This document shows, piece after piece, positions 11,647-24,900 of a DNA stretch of 64,000 bases. Position 1 is the first letter of the stretch. Every line of letters begins with the position of its first letter. The position numbers and the translations under genes were made by a program. The DNA is from Sorghum bicolor (lineage: Eukaryota; Streptophyta; Magnoliopsida; Poales; Poaceae): assembly GCF_000003195.3 (NCBI RefSeq), contig NC_012877.2, forward strand, positions 8,968,855 to 9,032,854. Reading direction: 5' to 3'. Below the pieces are notes generated by a model, which made no database searches, had not been told where the DNA came from, and worked only from the letters and a program-made list of their open reading frames with translations.

Positions 11647-12322
11647 GCAGGCAGAGCAACATTATTACATGGGAGTGATTGCTATGTTTCTCATCTTCCT
11701 TGATAATATCACTATGCATGGGCGTAGTCCTATTTCGCAATGATTGCCAAGTATAATTGCACTAACTATGATATGCTAGACTTTATAGTTAAGAATAAAT
11801 TAGGAAATATTCTTGTAGTTCATCCTAATTCCATGCTAATGACTTGCTAGAATATCTGTTGAGGGGCTTATCATTATTATATGTGGCTAGTTATGCTGAT
11901 CAGATTAATTATCTTTGTCACCATTCATACTTTATCTATATTTTATGTGACATTTATCCCTATATGAAAGAGATAGATAAATGCTCTCTATTACACATGC
12001 AATGATAGATACTCAATTCCATATTTCATTCCATAATCAACATTGATGATTAGCAGTCCCTTACCAGTGGTAAAAATATAAATAACGATACCTGGAATAC
12101 TTCCTGGTTAAAATGCTACATCTGTATGAATCTGTGCGCTTGCAGATCTCATTTATTTATTCAGAAGAGCAATTGCATATTTCAATACCACGTCTCTCAT
12201 GTCATGCTGGGGATGACAACTTGGCTTAAGTGGCATGAGGGATAGGTTTGGCATTTTTGGCGTTGTTATCCAAATTAGAAAACTAAGTCTACTTTTGGTA
12301 ATGACGTTAAGAATGCCCAACA
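11647..12322 (+). repeat. Element A 3' LTR, second part
   Basis: Continuation of the LTR split at 3141. Bases about 12000-12322 are the reverse complement of 18515-18806 in element C. It ends AATGCCCAACA at 12322, the mirror image of the C LTR start TGTTGGGCATT, so this is the true LTR end. Sequence beyond belongs to a gag gene of another element. Confidence 0.7.
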
Positions 12323-13693
12323 CCAAGCGCCCCCGCACGGCGGTCGGGCTCAGGGATGGGCTTGAGACATCTTCTAGCAGATCGTCAAGGACGGGGAACC
12401 AGAGCGCCTAGTCAACCGTTTCCCTCGAGTGAGACAAAACATTGTGGTGGCAATGATGCTCCTGTGCAATATGCCTGAACTCTCGAACCCCTAGGCACGC
12501 CGCATATGGGATGAGGTTTAGGGTTTGCTCCACGTCACGGCTAGTTAGCAAGCTGAGAGCTCAGCCTCCAGACATCGAGGAGCGGCCTCAGAGCGACACA
12601 TCGAGCCAACGTGTCACAAGAGGGAGGTTTTCGTCCACCAGGAGGCTCCCCCTCAAGGTAGGAAGGTGGCACCGATTTAGGAACACATCATCGAAAACCA
12701 TGAACCACATGACGCGCGCCATGTCATCAACGAGCATCGCTGACAGAAGCACGGAGACGCCAAGGAATGAGGCTACAATGCACACCGTGGCAGGCGATAC
12801 AACAACGATAAGGACCGAAGGGCTCCTGAGCCACTGGGCCCTTGAGTCTTTAGCAGCGCAATCCGCAACACGCCATTGCCCAAACCTTTTTGCCTTCCAA
12901 CGAGCATCGCCAAGTACAATGGCGAGACCAAACCCGAGCTATGGTTGGTGGACTTCCGGCTGGCATACCAGCTAGGCGGAGCTCGAGGAGATGATCGCAC
13001 CATCATTCGCCAGCTGCCACTCTTCCTATCCGACACCACCCACATATGGCTCGAGGAACTTCCCCCCCAACCAAATCCATGACTAGGCCGACCTGGTCAA
13101 TGTTTTCAAGGGGAACTTCAAGGAACATACGTCCGCCTTGGCAACTCGTGGGACCTTAGCAAGTGCAAGTAGAAGTTTGGGAAATCTCTCCACGAGTACG
13201 CTCGACGCTTCTCCAAGTAGCACATTGAGCTCCCCCACATCCCCAACTATGACGTTTTTGGTGTTTGTATTAGGCACCACGTGCAAGGACCTGGTGCGGT
13301 AGTTGGGGTGTAATCGCCCGCAAACCGTCGACGAACTGATGGACATAGTGGCCAACTACGTAGCCGGTGAGGAGGCAGTTGGGGCATTCTTTAGCAATGA
13401 GAATGATAAGGGAAAGGTGCAAGCAGACGATGACGATGTCCTAAGCAGAGGACCCAAGAAAAACTATAGGAAGAAGAAGAAGAGGAAGGCATGGCAAGGC
13501 AAGTGCGAGGCCATTGATGATGATTTTATCGCCGTGGTCGAGCGTAAGAAACCTCGAGGCCCTCTGGAAGGGGCTATCTTTGACAAGATGCTAAAGGATC
13601 CCGACCCTTATCACAAGGGAGGGGCCAACCACAAGCTCTAGGACTGTCGCATGCTGAAGAAGTATTTCGACAGCTTGGGCATAAAAAAGGATG
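12323..13693 (+). pseudogene. Ty3/gypsy gag fragment (oldest layer)
   Basis: Broken plus-strand frames encode gag of a Tat/RIRE2-like element. A segment near 12890-13080 resembles SIAKYNGETKPELWLVDFRL and a W-x-E-E-L-P motif. Then, in a shifted frame at 13303-13641, an N-Y-V-A-G-E-E-A-V motif and a Lys-rich tract occur. It ends in a C-R-x-L-K-K-Y-F motif just before element D. Element A borders it on the left and D on the right, so it is only the surviving middle of an older element. Several frame changes make it non-functional. Confidence 0.6.
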
Positions 13694-14542
13694 TGTTGAC
13701 ACTGTTTTTTTGGCATGTGTCAAGGTAATCAGAACAAACTAATCGATAGAAGAAAAGTTATTGTATTACGATGACATGAAGTGTCGATGAAGACAAGCCG
13801 ATGGGGATTATTGCCGATGAGTGGTGGTGATCGATGGGAGGTTGTCTTTTGACTTGAACTTAGAGGTTTTACTAACAGGATCAGAGACATTGTTGCCGAT
13901 GCTGATAAAAGAAGATCTAAAAACTACTGTCGATAAAGCTCATGATGATACGTTACGAATGTCGATGAGGGGAGATCTGAAGATTATGTCAATGAAGCTT
14001 ATGATGGTAGGAAGTAAGCCGATGGAGCAGAAGCCGATGAAGATTTCATCGTAATTAAGGTGGACACAGGGATAGATAAATGTTATTTTCCTTTTCCGTA
14101 TTTGTTAGAGTATGACACATGTAAGAGTCGTGTTTTTTCCTTACATATGGGCTTAGTGTCCTAGTCATATTTTGTTAAGTTTCTTCGGATTAGAGTATCA
14201 ATATGGACCGAAGGCCAACGTAAATATATCAATCAAATATCAAATCAATTTTACTCTTATTTCACACATACTTACTTTTCAATGACTTCTCAATTTGTAT
14301 ACTTTTATTTTTACGAGTTCTCATAGATTCGACGAGCTGCATTGCTTCAGTGCGACCTTCGATGATCTTTGAGTCCTGTGTGAGTACCTCTTGGCCATGG
14401 TTTTTGAGCGTATCACTGTTGTCAGGACCAAAGTGCTCAAGTTATCATTCTTGTCGATTAACAGGTCAAATCGACTGGCACGTCTTGGATATCGGATCGG
14501 GTATTAGCCCTTTGTGTTTGTAGATCTACTTTTGCATCAACA
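13694..14542 (+). repeat. Element D 5' LTR
   Basis: It starts TGTTGACAC and ends GCATCAACA, 849 bp, with matching short inverted ends. The sequence after it (CACACGCTAGTGGGAC) sits where the primer-binding site of such elements lies, but I cannot assign the tRNA. Confidence 0.65.
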
Positions 14543-14949
14543 CATCTTTTCACACGCTAGTGGGACAAAGTCAACAAGATCAATATGCTGAATCCTGAGG
14601 TCAACACGGAGAACATCATCATGGTATCAGAAGCAGATCTCAAGGAGGAGCAAAAGCTGGCTATGGAAAAAGCTATGGAAGATTACAGGCAACTCGCCTA
14701 AAATTGTTCAGCTTGAACAGGAGAGGAGAAGTCGTCCAAAAGCATGATCTGCTATTGCCTCGGTAGGTTACCTTTGACTCCAATCCTAGTAAACTTCAAG
14801 AGATGGTTTATTCTACAATAAATCATGCTTTGATTAACCACTCTAATGTGTTGTCCAATACTGTTTACAATGCTGTGGTTCGAACATTCAAAGAAGGACA
14901 AGGGCCACCGCTTTATGTTGGATGAGCTTATCACCAGCCAGGGCTGACA

Positions 14950-15530
14950 TTGGTCAGTGCTCCATCGGATCCCTCAGCCGTTGTGGGTATAGAGGTTACT
15001 TCTCCTCTGATTTCGGTAGGTTTACCTAACGGTCAATCTGCACCGATAGGATTAGACCCAATGCCTTCAAGAGGACGGATTGAACTCACTATAGATCTAT
15101 CGACATTGGCTATGTCGGGGCCTGCATCTCTGAATAGCCAGATTCCTGCTAATTGGTGGGGATATGGTATACCTTTGGATTTGTTGCCTCAAGGGTTTGA
15201 TACAGCAGGAAAGGCTCCTGTATCATCGGCTGCTCCAGCTTCGCCAATGACCAAGTGCCCCATTATTCTATGACAACTACTGTGCAACTAGTTTTAGGAG
15301 GTTTCCAGGTGCCCTTGTTCCAAGCACCTAATGCTGGTTCATCGGTGCATCAGTTGCCGATGCATCAGAAGGCTCGTGCCATGAGCCAACCTATGGCACA
15401 GTTCATACCTCAAGCCGGTTATGCCAATTTTCCAACAATGTCAGCAAGTTACCAACCATCGGTAAACTTTGTGCTAATGAATTATAATAATTGTTGGACA
15501 AGACAGTTGCCTATTCAACATACAATGTAG
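14950..15530 (+). pseudogene. Element D gag, N-terminal spacer region
   Basis: Two overlapping frames (14950-15273 and 15255-15530) encode Pro/Ser/Gln-rich sequence without a domain, as often precedes the capsid-like part of gag in Tat elements. The frame change near 15260 indicates decay. Function is inferred from position only. Confidence 0.4.
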
Positions 15531-15680
15531 CAGAACTATCAAATTGCAGGAAGTCATCAAGGTCACACACAAGCCGGTTTCCAGAATCAAGCATCAACAG
15601 TTCAGCCGATGAACTCTATCTAGCAGTTTGGTGGGCCACCAGACGTCACTAAGTTTTTTGGGCAAGATGATACATCAACA

Positions 15681-16498
15681 ATGGAGCACATCAATCGCTT
15701 CATCATTCAATGTGGAGAAGCAGCTAACAGAGATGAATTAAGAGTTCAGTTGTTTTCACCATCTCTGTCTGTATCGACATTTACGTGGTTCATATCATTA
15801 CTCCCAAATTATGTTATTACTTGGGCTGATCTAGAGAAGCAGTTTCATAAGTATTTCTTTGCTAGAGTCCATGAAAGAAGCTGACCAATTTAGTGAAGTT
15901 GATGCAACATAATGATGAATCAGTGGAAAGCTTCGTGTAGAGATTATGAGATGTCAAGAACAAGTGCTACAGTCTGGTGCTGGATGATCGGGAGTTGGCC
16001 GATCCGGCTTTTCAAGGATTGTTGCCGCATCTCATGGACAAGTATGCTTCTTAGGAGTTTGAAAGCCTAAGCCATCTCGTGCAGAGAATCTCTAATCCAG
16101 ACATTAGGGTTTTCGAATCTAGGAAAAATTGGAGCAAAAAGGTGTTGTTTGTCGATGAAGCAGAAGACTCTGATTCTGATGAGGAACCAATTATCAGCTT
16201 GGCTGAATGGGTCAAAAACAAAAGGCTGATATCTTGTCCTTTTGGTCAGAGGGAACCAGAGAGGTTCACCTTTGACATCACTAAAGCCAATAGGATATTT
16301 GATCTTTTACTTCAAGAAAGTCAAATTAAGTTGTCACCCAACCATGTGATTCCATCGGCACAAGAGTTGAGAAAGATCAAGTACTACAAGTGGCACAATG
16401 CAACTTCACACAGTACCAATGAGTGCAAAGTGTTCAGGCAGCAGTTGCAATTGGCTATTGAGTTTGGGACAATTAAGTTTGACAATTCTAAAGCATAG
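15681..16498 (+). pseudogene. Element D gag core
   Basis: The frame at 15681-15884 carries a retrotransposon gag motif (F-T-W-F-x-x-L-P-N-Y-V, W-A-D-L-E-K-Q-F-H). Stops follow near 15885 and 15938. The frame at 16079-16498 ends with K-W-H-N-x-x-S-H-S-T-N-E-C-K-V-F, a His/Cys signature found near the gag-protease junction in this lineage. It would have built the virus-like particle. It is broken here. Confidence 0.6.
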
Positions 16499-17346
16499 AA
16501 GCCGATGAAAATTGATCAGCATCCTTTCCGAGCAGATATGTTGGATGTCAAGGGTAAGACTAAGGTGTTGACGTCAGAAGCTACTAAGAAGAACGCATCG
16601 GTGGATCCTCAAAATCGGATAACTACCGATGACACAAAAGGAAAGGGTTTGTTGGAAGAAAGTAGCAGTTCCAAGAAACCTCCTCGACCTAGTGTCGTAA
16701 TCACTCATCGGCGGCAGCAGGGAGGAAGGCAGCAGGAAGATTGGTGTCGGCGTGAAGACCAATATCGGCAGCAGCAAGAAGAAAGACATCGGAAAGAATG
16801 GCAGTGACATAAAGATCATTGGAATTGCCCGTTTTTTATCCACTGCTAGGAAGGTCTTAAATTGCCAACTATCGAAAATTGCCCTGAGTGTAATGGGTAC
16901 TATCGAACTAATTGACCAAAAAGGAGGTTTCAGCCTGCCAATTGGGGCTTGTCCATCAATGAGCCAATCAGGGGTAGGGCGTCGGTGCATGATCGGTTGG
17001 GGAGCAGACTCAATGTTCATGAAAGGCTTGGTAAGTGCACTAGTTATTTTATAAGGGATGAAGAGGAGCTTAGGAGATGGCAAACACACGAGTACCTGAT
17101 GAGGAAATATTCTATAGGGACCCTAATATACGCCATGTAGAATCAACTAAGACCTATTATCAGCCAGTCTAGAAGACTAAGCTTCCCCAATGGTGCCCTA
17201 AGGGTTTGACAAAGACACAAAGGAGAAGGATGCAGCATGAGCATCAAGAAGATCTGTATAGAGAGGAAAGCTCTTCCAATAAGAGGCATGAAGATCAGCA
17301 GTGGTAGTCGAAGCACAAGGGTAAGGGCCCATCGACAGATATTAAT

Positions 17347-17892
17347 ATGGTGTTCATGTTGCCAATGGAATTTATGGCACCTTATAATGATGAGGAAGAA
17401 GTTGTTTTCTCTGATCAAGTAGCTCAGCTGGCGCTAGATCCAATGATGGTTGTTTTCGAAAAACCTACTGATGATGAAAGACAGCATCTCAAAGCACTAT
17501 TTGTTAAGGGCAAAGTTGATGGGCAACCTATGTCTAAGATACTCATTGATGGGGGAGCTACAATTAATATTATGCCCTATGTAATGTATTAGAAATTTGG
17601 CAAAGGGGATCAAGATTTGACCAAGACTGATATGATGCTAAAGGATTTCGAAGATAATGTGTCACCAACCAAAGGAGCAGTGTGCGTTGAATTGACCATC
17701 GATAGCAAGACTTTGCCGATAACTTTCTTTGTTATCAATGGCAAGTGTGTGTACAATCTGCTTCTAGGAAGGGACTGGATTCCCGCCAATTGTTGTGTCC
17801 CTTCCACAATGCATCAATGTCTTGTACAATGGGTTGGGGATAAGATTGAGGTTGTCCCTGGTGACTCTTACTACATCATCGCATCGGCATAG
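17347..17892 (+). pseudogene. Element D aspartic protease
   Basis: A retropepsin domain. The active-site loop reads L-I-D-G-G-A-T-I-N-I-M-P near 17540-17575, followed after an in-frame TAG (17590-17592) by the C-terminal part ending L-L-L-G-R-D-W-I near 17757-17781. The family usually has D-S/T-G, and here D-G-G is seen, as in several Tat elements. The nonsense codon breaks it. Confidence 0.65.
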
Positions 17893-18007
17893 TCAAATAC
17901 TTATGAGCGAACCAAATGCATATCAAGAGAAGCTTGGGAGAAGGAGTTCCTCAAAGTTGCTAATTACGAGATTCCACTGATCCAAGCGGTTCTGATGATG
18001 AGAATTA

Positions 18008-18514
18008 ATGGATAGATTTGCCGATGATGGAAAGTTAGGTCAGGGGTTCACATCAGCTGATGATTTGGTAGATATAGATATCGGTAGGGGTGATAGGCCA
18101 AGGCCTACTTTTATTAGTACTAAGTTAGATTCCAAGTGTAAGCAGCAATCGACTGAATTATTAAAGGAATATAAAGATTGTTTTGCTTGGGATCATACTG
18201 AAATGCTTGGATTAGACCGATCGATAGTTGAACATCGGTTACCTATCAAGTCTAGATTTTGGCCATATCGGCAGCCAGCATGCCGATGCAACCCTAATGT
18301 GCTTCCTGACATCAAGGCCGAAATAACTAAGTTAATTGAGGCCAAGTTTATTCGGCAGTGCCGATATGTAGAGTGGATTTCTAATGTGGTTCATGTCTAT
18401 AAGAAAAACAGGAAACTCTGTGTTTGTATTGATTTTAGGAACCTCAACAAAGCTACGCCGATGGATGGCTATCCAATGCCCGTTGCCGATTTATTGGTTG
18501 ATGCTGCAGCTAGA
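18008..18514 (+). pseudogene. Element D reverse transcriptase, N-terminal part
   Basis: It encodes the start of a Ty3-type reverse transcriptase, with the conserved block C-V-C-I-D-F-R-N-L-N-K-A-T and Y-P-M-P-V-A-D near 18418-18490. It is cut at 18514 by the LTR of element C. The catalytic Y-x-D-D box would lie beyond the cut and is missing. The frame differs from that of the protease, so a frameshift lies between them. Confidence 0.7.
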
Positions 18515-18990
18515 TGTTGGGCATTCTTAACGTTATTACCAAAAGTAGACTTAGTTTTCTATTTCTGATAACGGCGCCAAAATGCCGAACCTATCCCTCA
18601 TGCCACTTAAGCCAAGTTGTCATCCCGAGCATGACATGAGAGACGCGGTATTGAAATATGCAATTGCTCTTCTGAATGAATAATAAATGAGATCTACAAG
18701 CGCACAAATTAATACCGATGTAGCATTTTAACCGGAAAGTATTCCAGGTATCGTTATTTATATTTTTACCATTTGGAAGGGATTGCAAATCATCAGTGTT
18801 GATTATCTCTATGTAAACCTGACGTGTGGGCCTTTCTTCCATAATTCCAGATAACCCCCTGTAGAAATAGACAAACACCAAAACTTGTGGAATTCTGTGA
18901 GATAAAACCCTAAGTCTAGGTGTCGATTGCATTTGGGTCCTTTTCTCTGTTTATTTGATGATTAAATTTGGTACTTAAGGACCATCAACA
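18515..18990 (-). repeat. Element C 3' LTR with internal deletion
   Basis: It starts TGTTGGGCATT directly after the broken reverse transcriptase and ends ACCATCAACA, followed by a reverse-complement polypurine tract. It is only 476 bp, because sequence jumps at about 18806 from the distal part to the middle of the LTR as seen in A. The right half matches the B LTR near 5220-5398. Confidence 0.7.
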
Positions 18991-20131
18991 AACTCCCCCA
19001 AGCTTACCTCTTGCTCGTCCCTGATCAAGGATAGACTCAGTGATGGATCAGAAGTTGTTGTAATGCCTTTGAACGTTGACGGTACACATGCTTTCAAATA
19101 AGGTATCATCTTTAAGTTAGAGTAAACCGTCAAGACTTAAAACTTACTCATTTTACCTTTCACCATGGGACTTATAACCGTCACTTCTGTCTTGAGCAGT
19201 TAAAAGATAGAACGGTCTAGTCAAGCGCCATGTCTCTTATTCTTGATCAGCTATAGCTCTGGAGTTTTTGCAGATTTTTAAATAAAACTTAGAGATCCCT
19301 TGTATGACTCTCTCAAATCTCTCTTTGTGGTATTTCTGGATCTTTACCAAGGCAATGATGGTAGATGCCTTCTCTCAAAGTATGTAGTATTTGTGGTATG
19401 AAGCATAGTGACCTTGCCTTCTCTCTCACCCTACTTTAATAAGGTTTTGATATCTGGAGCTCATAGGTGGGAGATAAAATATACGTACTTACAAGACATT
19501 TATTGCATAGTCCAACCATGGATCCAGAGAAACAAGTCAATAAGTCAAATCAAGATGTGCATGTGTGGCGAATGAATGGTGTATGGTGATGATAGTGATA
19601 ACAATGGTGAAAGTCTTATTCTACTTTTTGCTCTTTTGAGGGGATACATACCTTTCTTGCTCTTTGAAACTTTTGAGGAGAATGAGATGCTCTATATTTT
19701 CTTTTTCTTTCCTCTCAGGTGGGTATCTTGTACCCCTAATTCTACTGTCGGATACTTGTCCATTTTTACCTCTTGTCTCACTTTTTATTTTCTTTCGAGG
19801 TTCCGGGCACTTGCCCCTTTTTATTTCCTCGTATCATTTCTCTCTTTTTTTTAGAGCACTCATCTCCTGAAATAATATAGCAAGTGGTAGTAACCAAGAT
19901 AACTTGAGCATTTATTTCACAGGGAAAAACAGAAATAATAGAATGTTTTTGGCTATTCTCTCCCGGATTAGGAGTAGAATACTTTTGGGTGGTTATAGAG
20001 ATGGAAATGAGTGGATATATGTGGATGCGTACTTCTGGAGTAGAAGCAACATGTGTGAGTGAACGTGCAAGTGAATCTTGATTTTAACCGCATGACAAGC
20101 TCCTAAGGGTCTACACAGCTTGACCACACTC
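18991..20131 (-). mobile_element. Element C 3' internal region
   Basis: Polypurine tract in reverse complement (CTCCCCCAAGCTT, about 18993-19005) followed by the same 1.1-kb non-coding region as 5399-6540 in B and 1135-2261 in A. It ends abruptly at about 20131, so the coding part and 5' LTR of C are missing. Confidence 0.7.
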
Positions 20132-21367
20132 AATTCTCCCTCAACTTTAAAACTGGACAAACTATTTTCTTTAACTTTTCAAATCGTCCATTTTACCTCT
20201 TTGGAGCAGTTTTAAAGGCAGTTTTGCTACAGTGACGGTGGTTTTATCTTTTTCTTTTTAAATTATTTTGGTTGAATTTTTTAAAAAAATCATAGTAAAT
20301 CACAGAAAAATTATAAAATAGAAAATCTAAGTTTTTTGGACTCCACATAAGTAGATCTACACAGTAAATATATAATATGATATGCTTTAGTATAAAGTTT
20401 TTGTTATAAATGTTTTGTATTTTTTATTTATTTGGCTGAATCTTTGAAAAATCATAGTAAATCATAGAAAAATTATAAAATAGAAAAACTAATTTTGTTG
20501 GACTCCATATGATTATATATATACAATGAACATATAATATGGGTATATTTTAGTCCAACAAAATAATTATAGAAGCTGCAGCTATGAATTATTTCTACTA
20601 ATTACATAAAAGCATAGAACTAAAGCTACAACAAAAAATTTATACTAAAGCATATCATATAATATATTTACATTGTATGGCATCCGCCTCGGCGTCTAAA
20701 GCATCTGTCTTACGTATTAGGTGTCCACGGCGTCGCTATCTACCTGCAGTGGTCACCTCGCGGGAAGGAAGTTTCTTCCGCACGACCTTCCTTGCCTTCC
20801 ATGTTTGGTGCCTAGAGGTGATCGCCTGGAGAGATGCCTACTTTTTGACCACGATGATGAGAATGTGCAATATTTGCTTGCTGCATGTATGTTCTTAGGA
20901 GAAGTTTGGTAGTCTGTCGTCCTTTGTTGGTCTGCAGCTGCAAACTTCCACTCCAAATGACTCCAAATTCATTGAGTGATGGCACCTATCTATGCAGAGT
21001 TGATAGACACTATCGCAAAGGCTTCTCTAGTTGTTTTGGTGGCTTGGTGGATTTAGAAGCATATAAATACATGTGTTTTTGAGGTGACCTCACCTAAGCT
21101 TAATGATTTTATGCAGGACACTTGGAATGAGGCCAAATTGTGCTGTATGTTAGGAGCTAAATGGCTTAGTAGCACTTGGCCATGATGATGGATTATTATA
21201 GGCACTAGTCATAATTTCTATCTTTTCATAATAAGCACTTGCAACAACCTTGTCCTGACAGGTTTGTATGAGTCCTCTTAGATTCCTCCGTCTATTCTCA
21301 ATATAATGATATGCAGCCTGCATGTTCGACCAAATAAAAGTTAATGGAATGGGTTAACCCTCACATA
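20132..21367. other. Intergenic, repeat-derived, no gene recognised
   Basis: AT-rich sequence in which a roughly 40-bp block (about 20358-20397) recurs inverted at about 20637-20676, and a related block recurs directly near 20500-20560. This looks like a decayed non-coding transposon. Bases 20680-21120 are less AT-rich and hold short open frames (20677-20898 plus) with no domain I recognise. A stretch near 21280-21335 resembles the 3' end of a plant LINE; this is weak. Confidence 0.35.
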
Positions 21368-21387
21368 CACTACTATAGAATAACTTA

Positions 21388-21620
21388 ACCGTGGCGGGCA
21401 TTTTGTATTTACCATGGCGGTTTCTGCAACCGCCACGGACATAAGGTCACGGTTAATCATGGCTTAACCGAGGCGGTTTTCAAAACCGCCATAGTTAACC
21501 GTGGCGGTCTACGTAAGGCAACCGCCACGGTAAATACGCATTAACCGTGGTGGTTGCCTTACGCAGCCCACCAAGGTTAAGTCTTTATCCGTGGCGGTTG
21601 TCTTATGTAGCCCACGTCTA
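21388..21620. repeat. CACTA left subterminal repeats
   Basis: Several direct and inverted copies of an AACCGTGGCGG unit with variants. In En/Spm elements such repeats bind the element's TNPA-type protein. They mirror the array at 30410-30665. Confidence 0.75.
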
Positions 21621-21989
21621 TTAAAGTTTTAATGGAGGCGGTTGTTTCTATCTGCCCGACTCTGTTAATGTTTGTTTCACATTTAAAAAAACTATTTTGA
21701 ATTTGGATTCAAAATCTATTTCAAATTCAGATTTTAATGTTGCAAATGTTATTTTTCGAGCAAAATTTTGATAATGTTAATAGCAGCAAATAGATGACAA
21801 TCATATGTATATACATTCCTGGATGTTAATTTAAAACAACCAACATTAATATTAGTGATCACATCATTGTTTTTTATAAAAAAATATCATTCACATCATT
21901 CGTGCATACATGGTTCTACATATTATCTAAGGAGGGCAACAAATAATCTTTCATTTGTAACCCTTTTTCCTTGTCGCTCTAGTTTCTGA

Positions 21990-24900
21990 TTCTCTTGAAC
22001 TTTGGATCTAGAGCTAAGTCACCTTTCTTGTTGAAGAATGTTCGACCTTCATGTGCGGCCTCGGTGACAAACTTACATATATCTGCTACAGTTTGTCTGA
22101 ACTGAGGGTCGACCTTCTCCTTTTCCCACCAACCTTGTGCTTTCTTAAGTTGTTGCCAACTACTGCTATATCTGTTGCACGTCCTTAGATACTCACAAAC
22201 ATAGAATCCACATGAAACTGAGCCATAGGGTTGTTTGGCGCACTACACGATACAACTAGTATTGAGTAGAGTATAGTATTGTAAAAGTAGTAGTAGTGTA
22301 GTAGTAGTAGTAGTGGTTGTAGTAGTAGTGTAGTAGTAGTATATTATTAGTATTGCTACTTACCGGGAAATCACGCTTGATTTTTAGTTTTTTGCCATTC
22401 TTGATCTTCAACTTTTCAGATCTCCGATCATAGCACTCAAGATCTTCCACGTACTTCTTATAAGCACTGTACCAAAAAATACTAGTGCCAATGACAATTT
22501 GAAGACGTTTATATGTTAACTGTAAATGAATAAGAATAAGTTCTATCACTTACTATCTCAAAACGCTTTCAAAGTGCTTGTACCCTGCTTTGTTTGTTCC
22601 CCGTAAGGAGTCTAATATGCAGGCCCTTCCATCTTGAGGATAGATTATAAATGCTATCAAGTGACCCATGATGCCATGGCTACACCATTCAGACGATACA
22701 GATTTCAAATGGTCAAATATGAGAAGTCATGGTCTTATTTACAATATATATGATCAAAGTATCTTTTGTTCTTACCTGAACTGGTGGGCGGCCATGATGC
22801 ATCCATCTCCTTGGACCTTCTTCATGGCCTCATAGATATACATTCTCGCCCGATACCTATATTCGATTAGCATATCTTTCCTATATTTCACTCTCTCTTT
22901 CGCATTTAAGTTCGCCAAGTCTTCATGAGTATCGTGTATATCGTAACCCATAATTGTTCTCTCTGTAAGAAGGATTGGAGATAGATAGATAATACCCTTG
23001 TTTAACTCTTTGCTTACGTAGGCTTGCATCCTGCAAGAAGTAATCATAGCGTTATTAGTTTGAGTGTTAAAGTTCCCATAGCAATGATCAGGTTCTTTCA
23101 AAGATGTAAGTAACTTACAAGGCAAATATGGTGACTTGGGACATGTTGAGGTCCTTTCGTCGTAGTAGTCTATGCATGTCATGGAAATCTACAACAACTA
23201 CACCATCTGTGGGCATGTGGAAGTACTCAGCCGGGATGTCAATGACAAAGTTGTGTAGGCCAAATTTTGCGGCTTCCATGTACCACAAATGGAACCTCCT
23301 TACCTCCCACCTCTCTTCAAGGAGGTCGCCCATAGTTCTCGGGGCAATAATCCGACCAGGGCCAAAAGGACAGAGGTGTTTTCGGCCTACAACACCAAGG
23401 CTTGACATGTTAGGGAGTGGAAAAGGCAGAGAACATCTTAAAATGAATTATATATTGATGATGCATGCTAGTACCATACCTTTCAAATGTAGTTGAGTAT
23501 GGGTGCTTGTTGGCTATTTGATAGGCCACCCAACTTGACTTGGTATGGTTCGGTGGTATGGCCTCATCTTCAGGCTTCCTCGGAGGAGGAGGAGGACATT
23601 GGTTTGAGCCTTGGTTCGATCCACTTGTAGGTGGTGGTGTCACTTCGCTCGGTGTTGCCCCTATTCCTTCCTGTGTATTGTAGTTGTCAGGAGTCAGGCT
23701 TGTTTGAGGAGTGTTGCTTGGGCCACCAACATTTTTTTTGTCATCACCACCACCTTCGTTGTGATCACTTGGGCTAGCCGTAGGGGACGATGATGGTTGT
23801 GAGGGCTGGGATGCCGGCGTCGGCATTTCCAACAAGATATCACTCTTGTTCCATAGCACGCACGAGACGATAGTTCCACCAATGAACCTGATTCCATCTT
23901 CCATGGGAATGTCAAGTTCATCCTCCTCAAACTTTGTGTTCATCCACGCCACAACCACCTTAGCATAGTCAGGTGGGATGGGCTTGCCGGCATACATGGT
24001 GTCGTTGTCAGGCGGTAGTACCACACCCTGGGCCACCTCCTTCTTCCTCCCACTCCTACCAAAGGGCATCTGGAGCGTGTAGATTGTTTGTTCGATGATG
24101 TCATCGACTAGGTACCTTCGATGTTGTCCAGGCCCTAGGACAATCTGCCCTTGTATGGTGGGTTAACCTGGTAGCAGTAGCACACCAGCCTGTTCAAACA
24201 TCTGCATCCTCAGTTGCACCATCTTAGGCTCGGTGCTCATGAAAGCGTCTTGTATCTTCCCCATGATCATTTCCTTCACTGCGTCATCCTTGTCTTTCTG
24301 GATGAGCTCTTTCTTATACCTCTGCCTCGAGCGATAAGAGCTACCCTCAGCTTGCCAAGACTCCACATCCTTCCAACTTTTCTTTGAGGAAATCCCACAT
24401 ACACGGCTGCGGTGCTCGGGGTTTCCTAGTGCCTCACTTAGTACGTCCCTATCTCGCCGAGGTTCGAACGATCCGCTCTTCTGGGCTGCAGTGACCTCAA
24501 AGATCCTCTTCTCCACCTCCTCGATTTTCAGGTCATTGTACTTGGTCCTACCCTCCTTTAGTTTGCTTGGCTGTCGTGCTTTTAGGAAGTGACGTGACCT
24601 CTCATCGATATCCATTAATGGATTCAACTGCCCAGACTCAGCTACCTCCCTTTCTTCCCACCGCCACTGCTCTACCTTACCGGCGTAGCCTGTCATGCCT
24701 AGGTGGTGGGCAAGCTCGTTCCTCTTAGCGAGCTCTTTGAACTTCTCGCTCTTGGCCTTTGCATCTTTGCTTAAAATCTTTGTGAAGAACTCTTCCCAGA
24801 CATTATGTAAGATGAAGTTGTAGTCTTCGAATGGTGTCCTTCCTTTCTAGATGTAGTCTCGATTGAGCATAGACCTAAAGTTACGAAGTGCTTTGCCTGC

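Larger units (their letters stand above)
13694..18514 (+). mobile_element. Element D: Tat-like Ty3/gypsy retrotransposon, 3' truncated
   Basis: It has a 5' LTR (13694-14542), an internal region with gag, protease and the start of reverse transcriptase, and then an abrupt end at 18514 where element C is inserted. The rest of reverse transcriptase, RNase H, integrase and the 3' LTR are not in the window. Order and motifs fit the Tat lineage. Several stops and a frame change show that it is decayed. Confidence 0.75.

Noticed and set aside
18560..18600. A tRNA-Asp-like primer-binding site (ACGGCGCCA) next to a possible LTR start TGCCGAAC, and its mirror near 12251-12270
   Set aside because: The mirrored junctions at 12322 and 18515 show that the LTR really ends at AATGCCCAACA, so this motif lies inside the LTR. 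It is degenerate beyond about nine bases.
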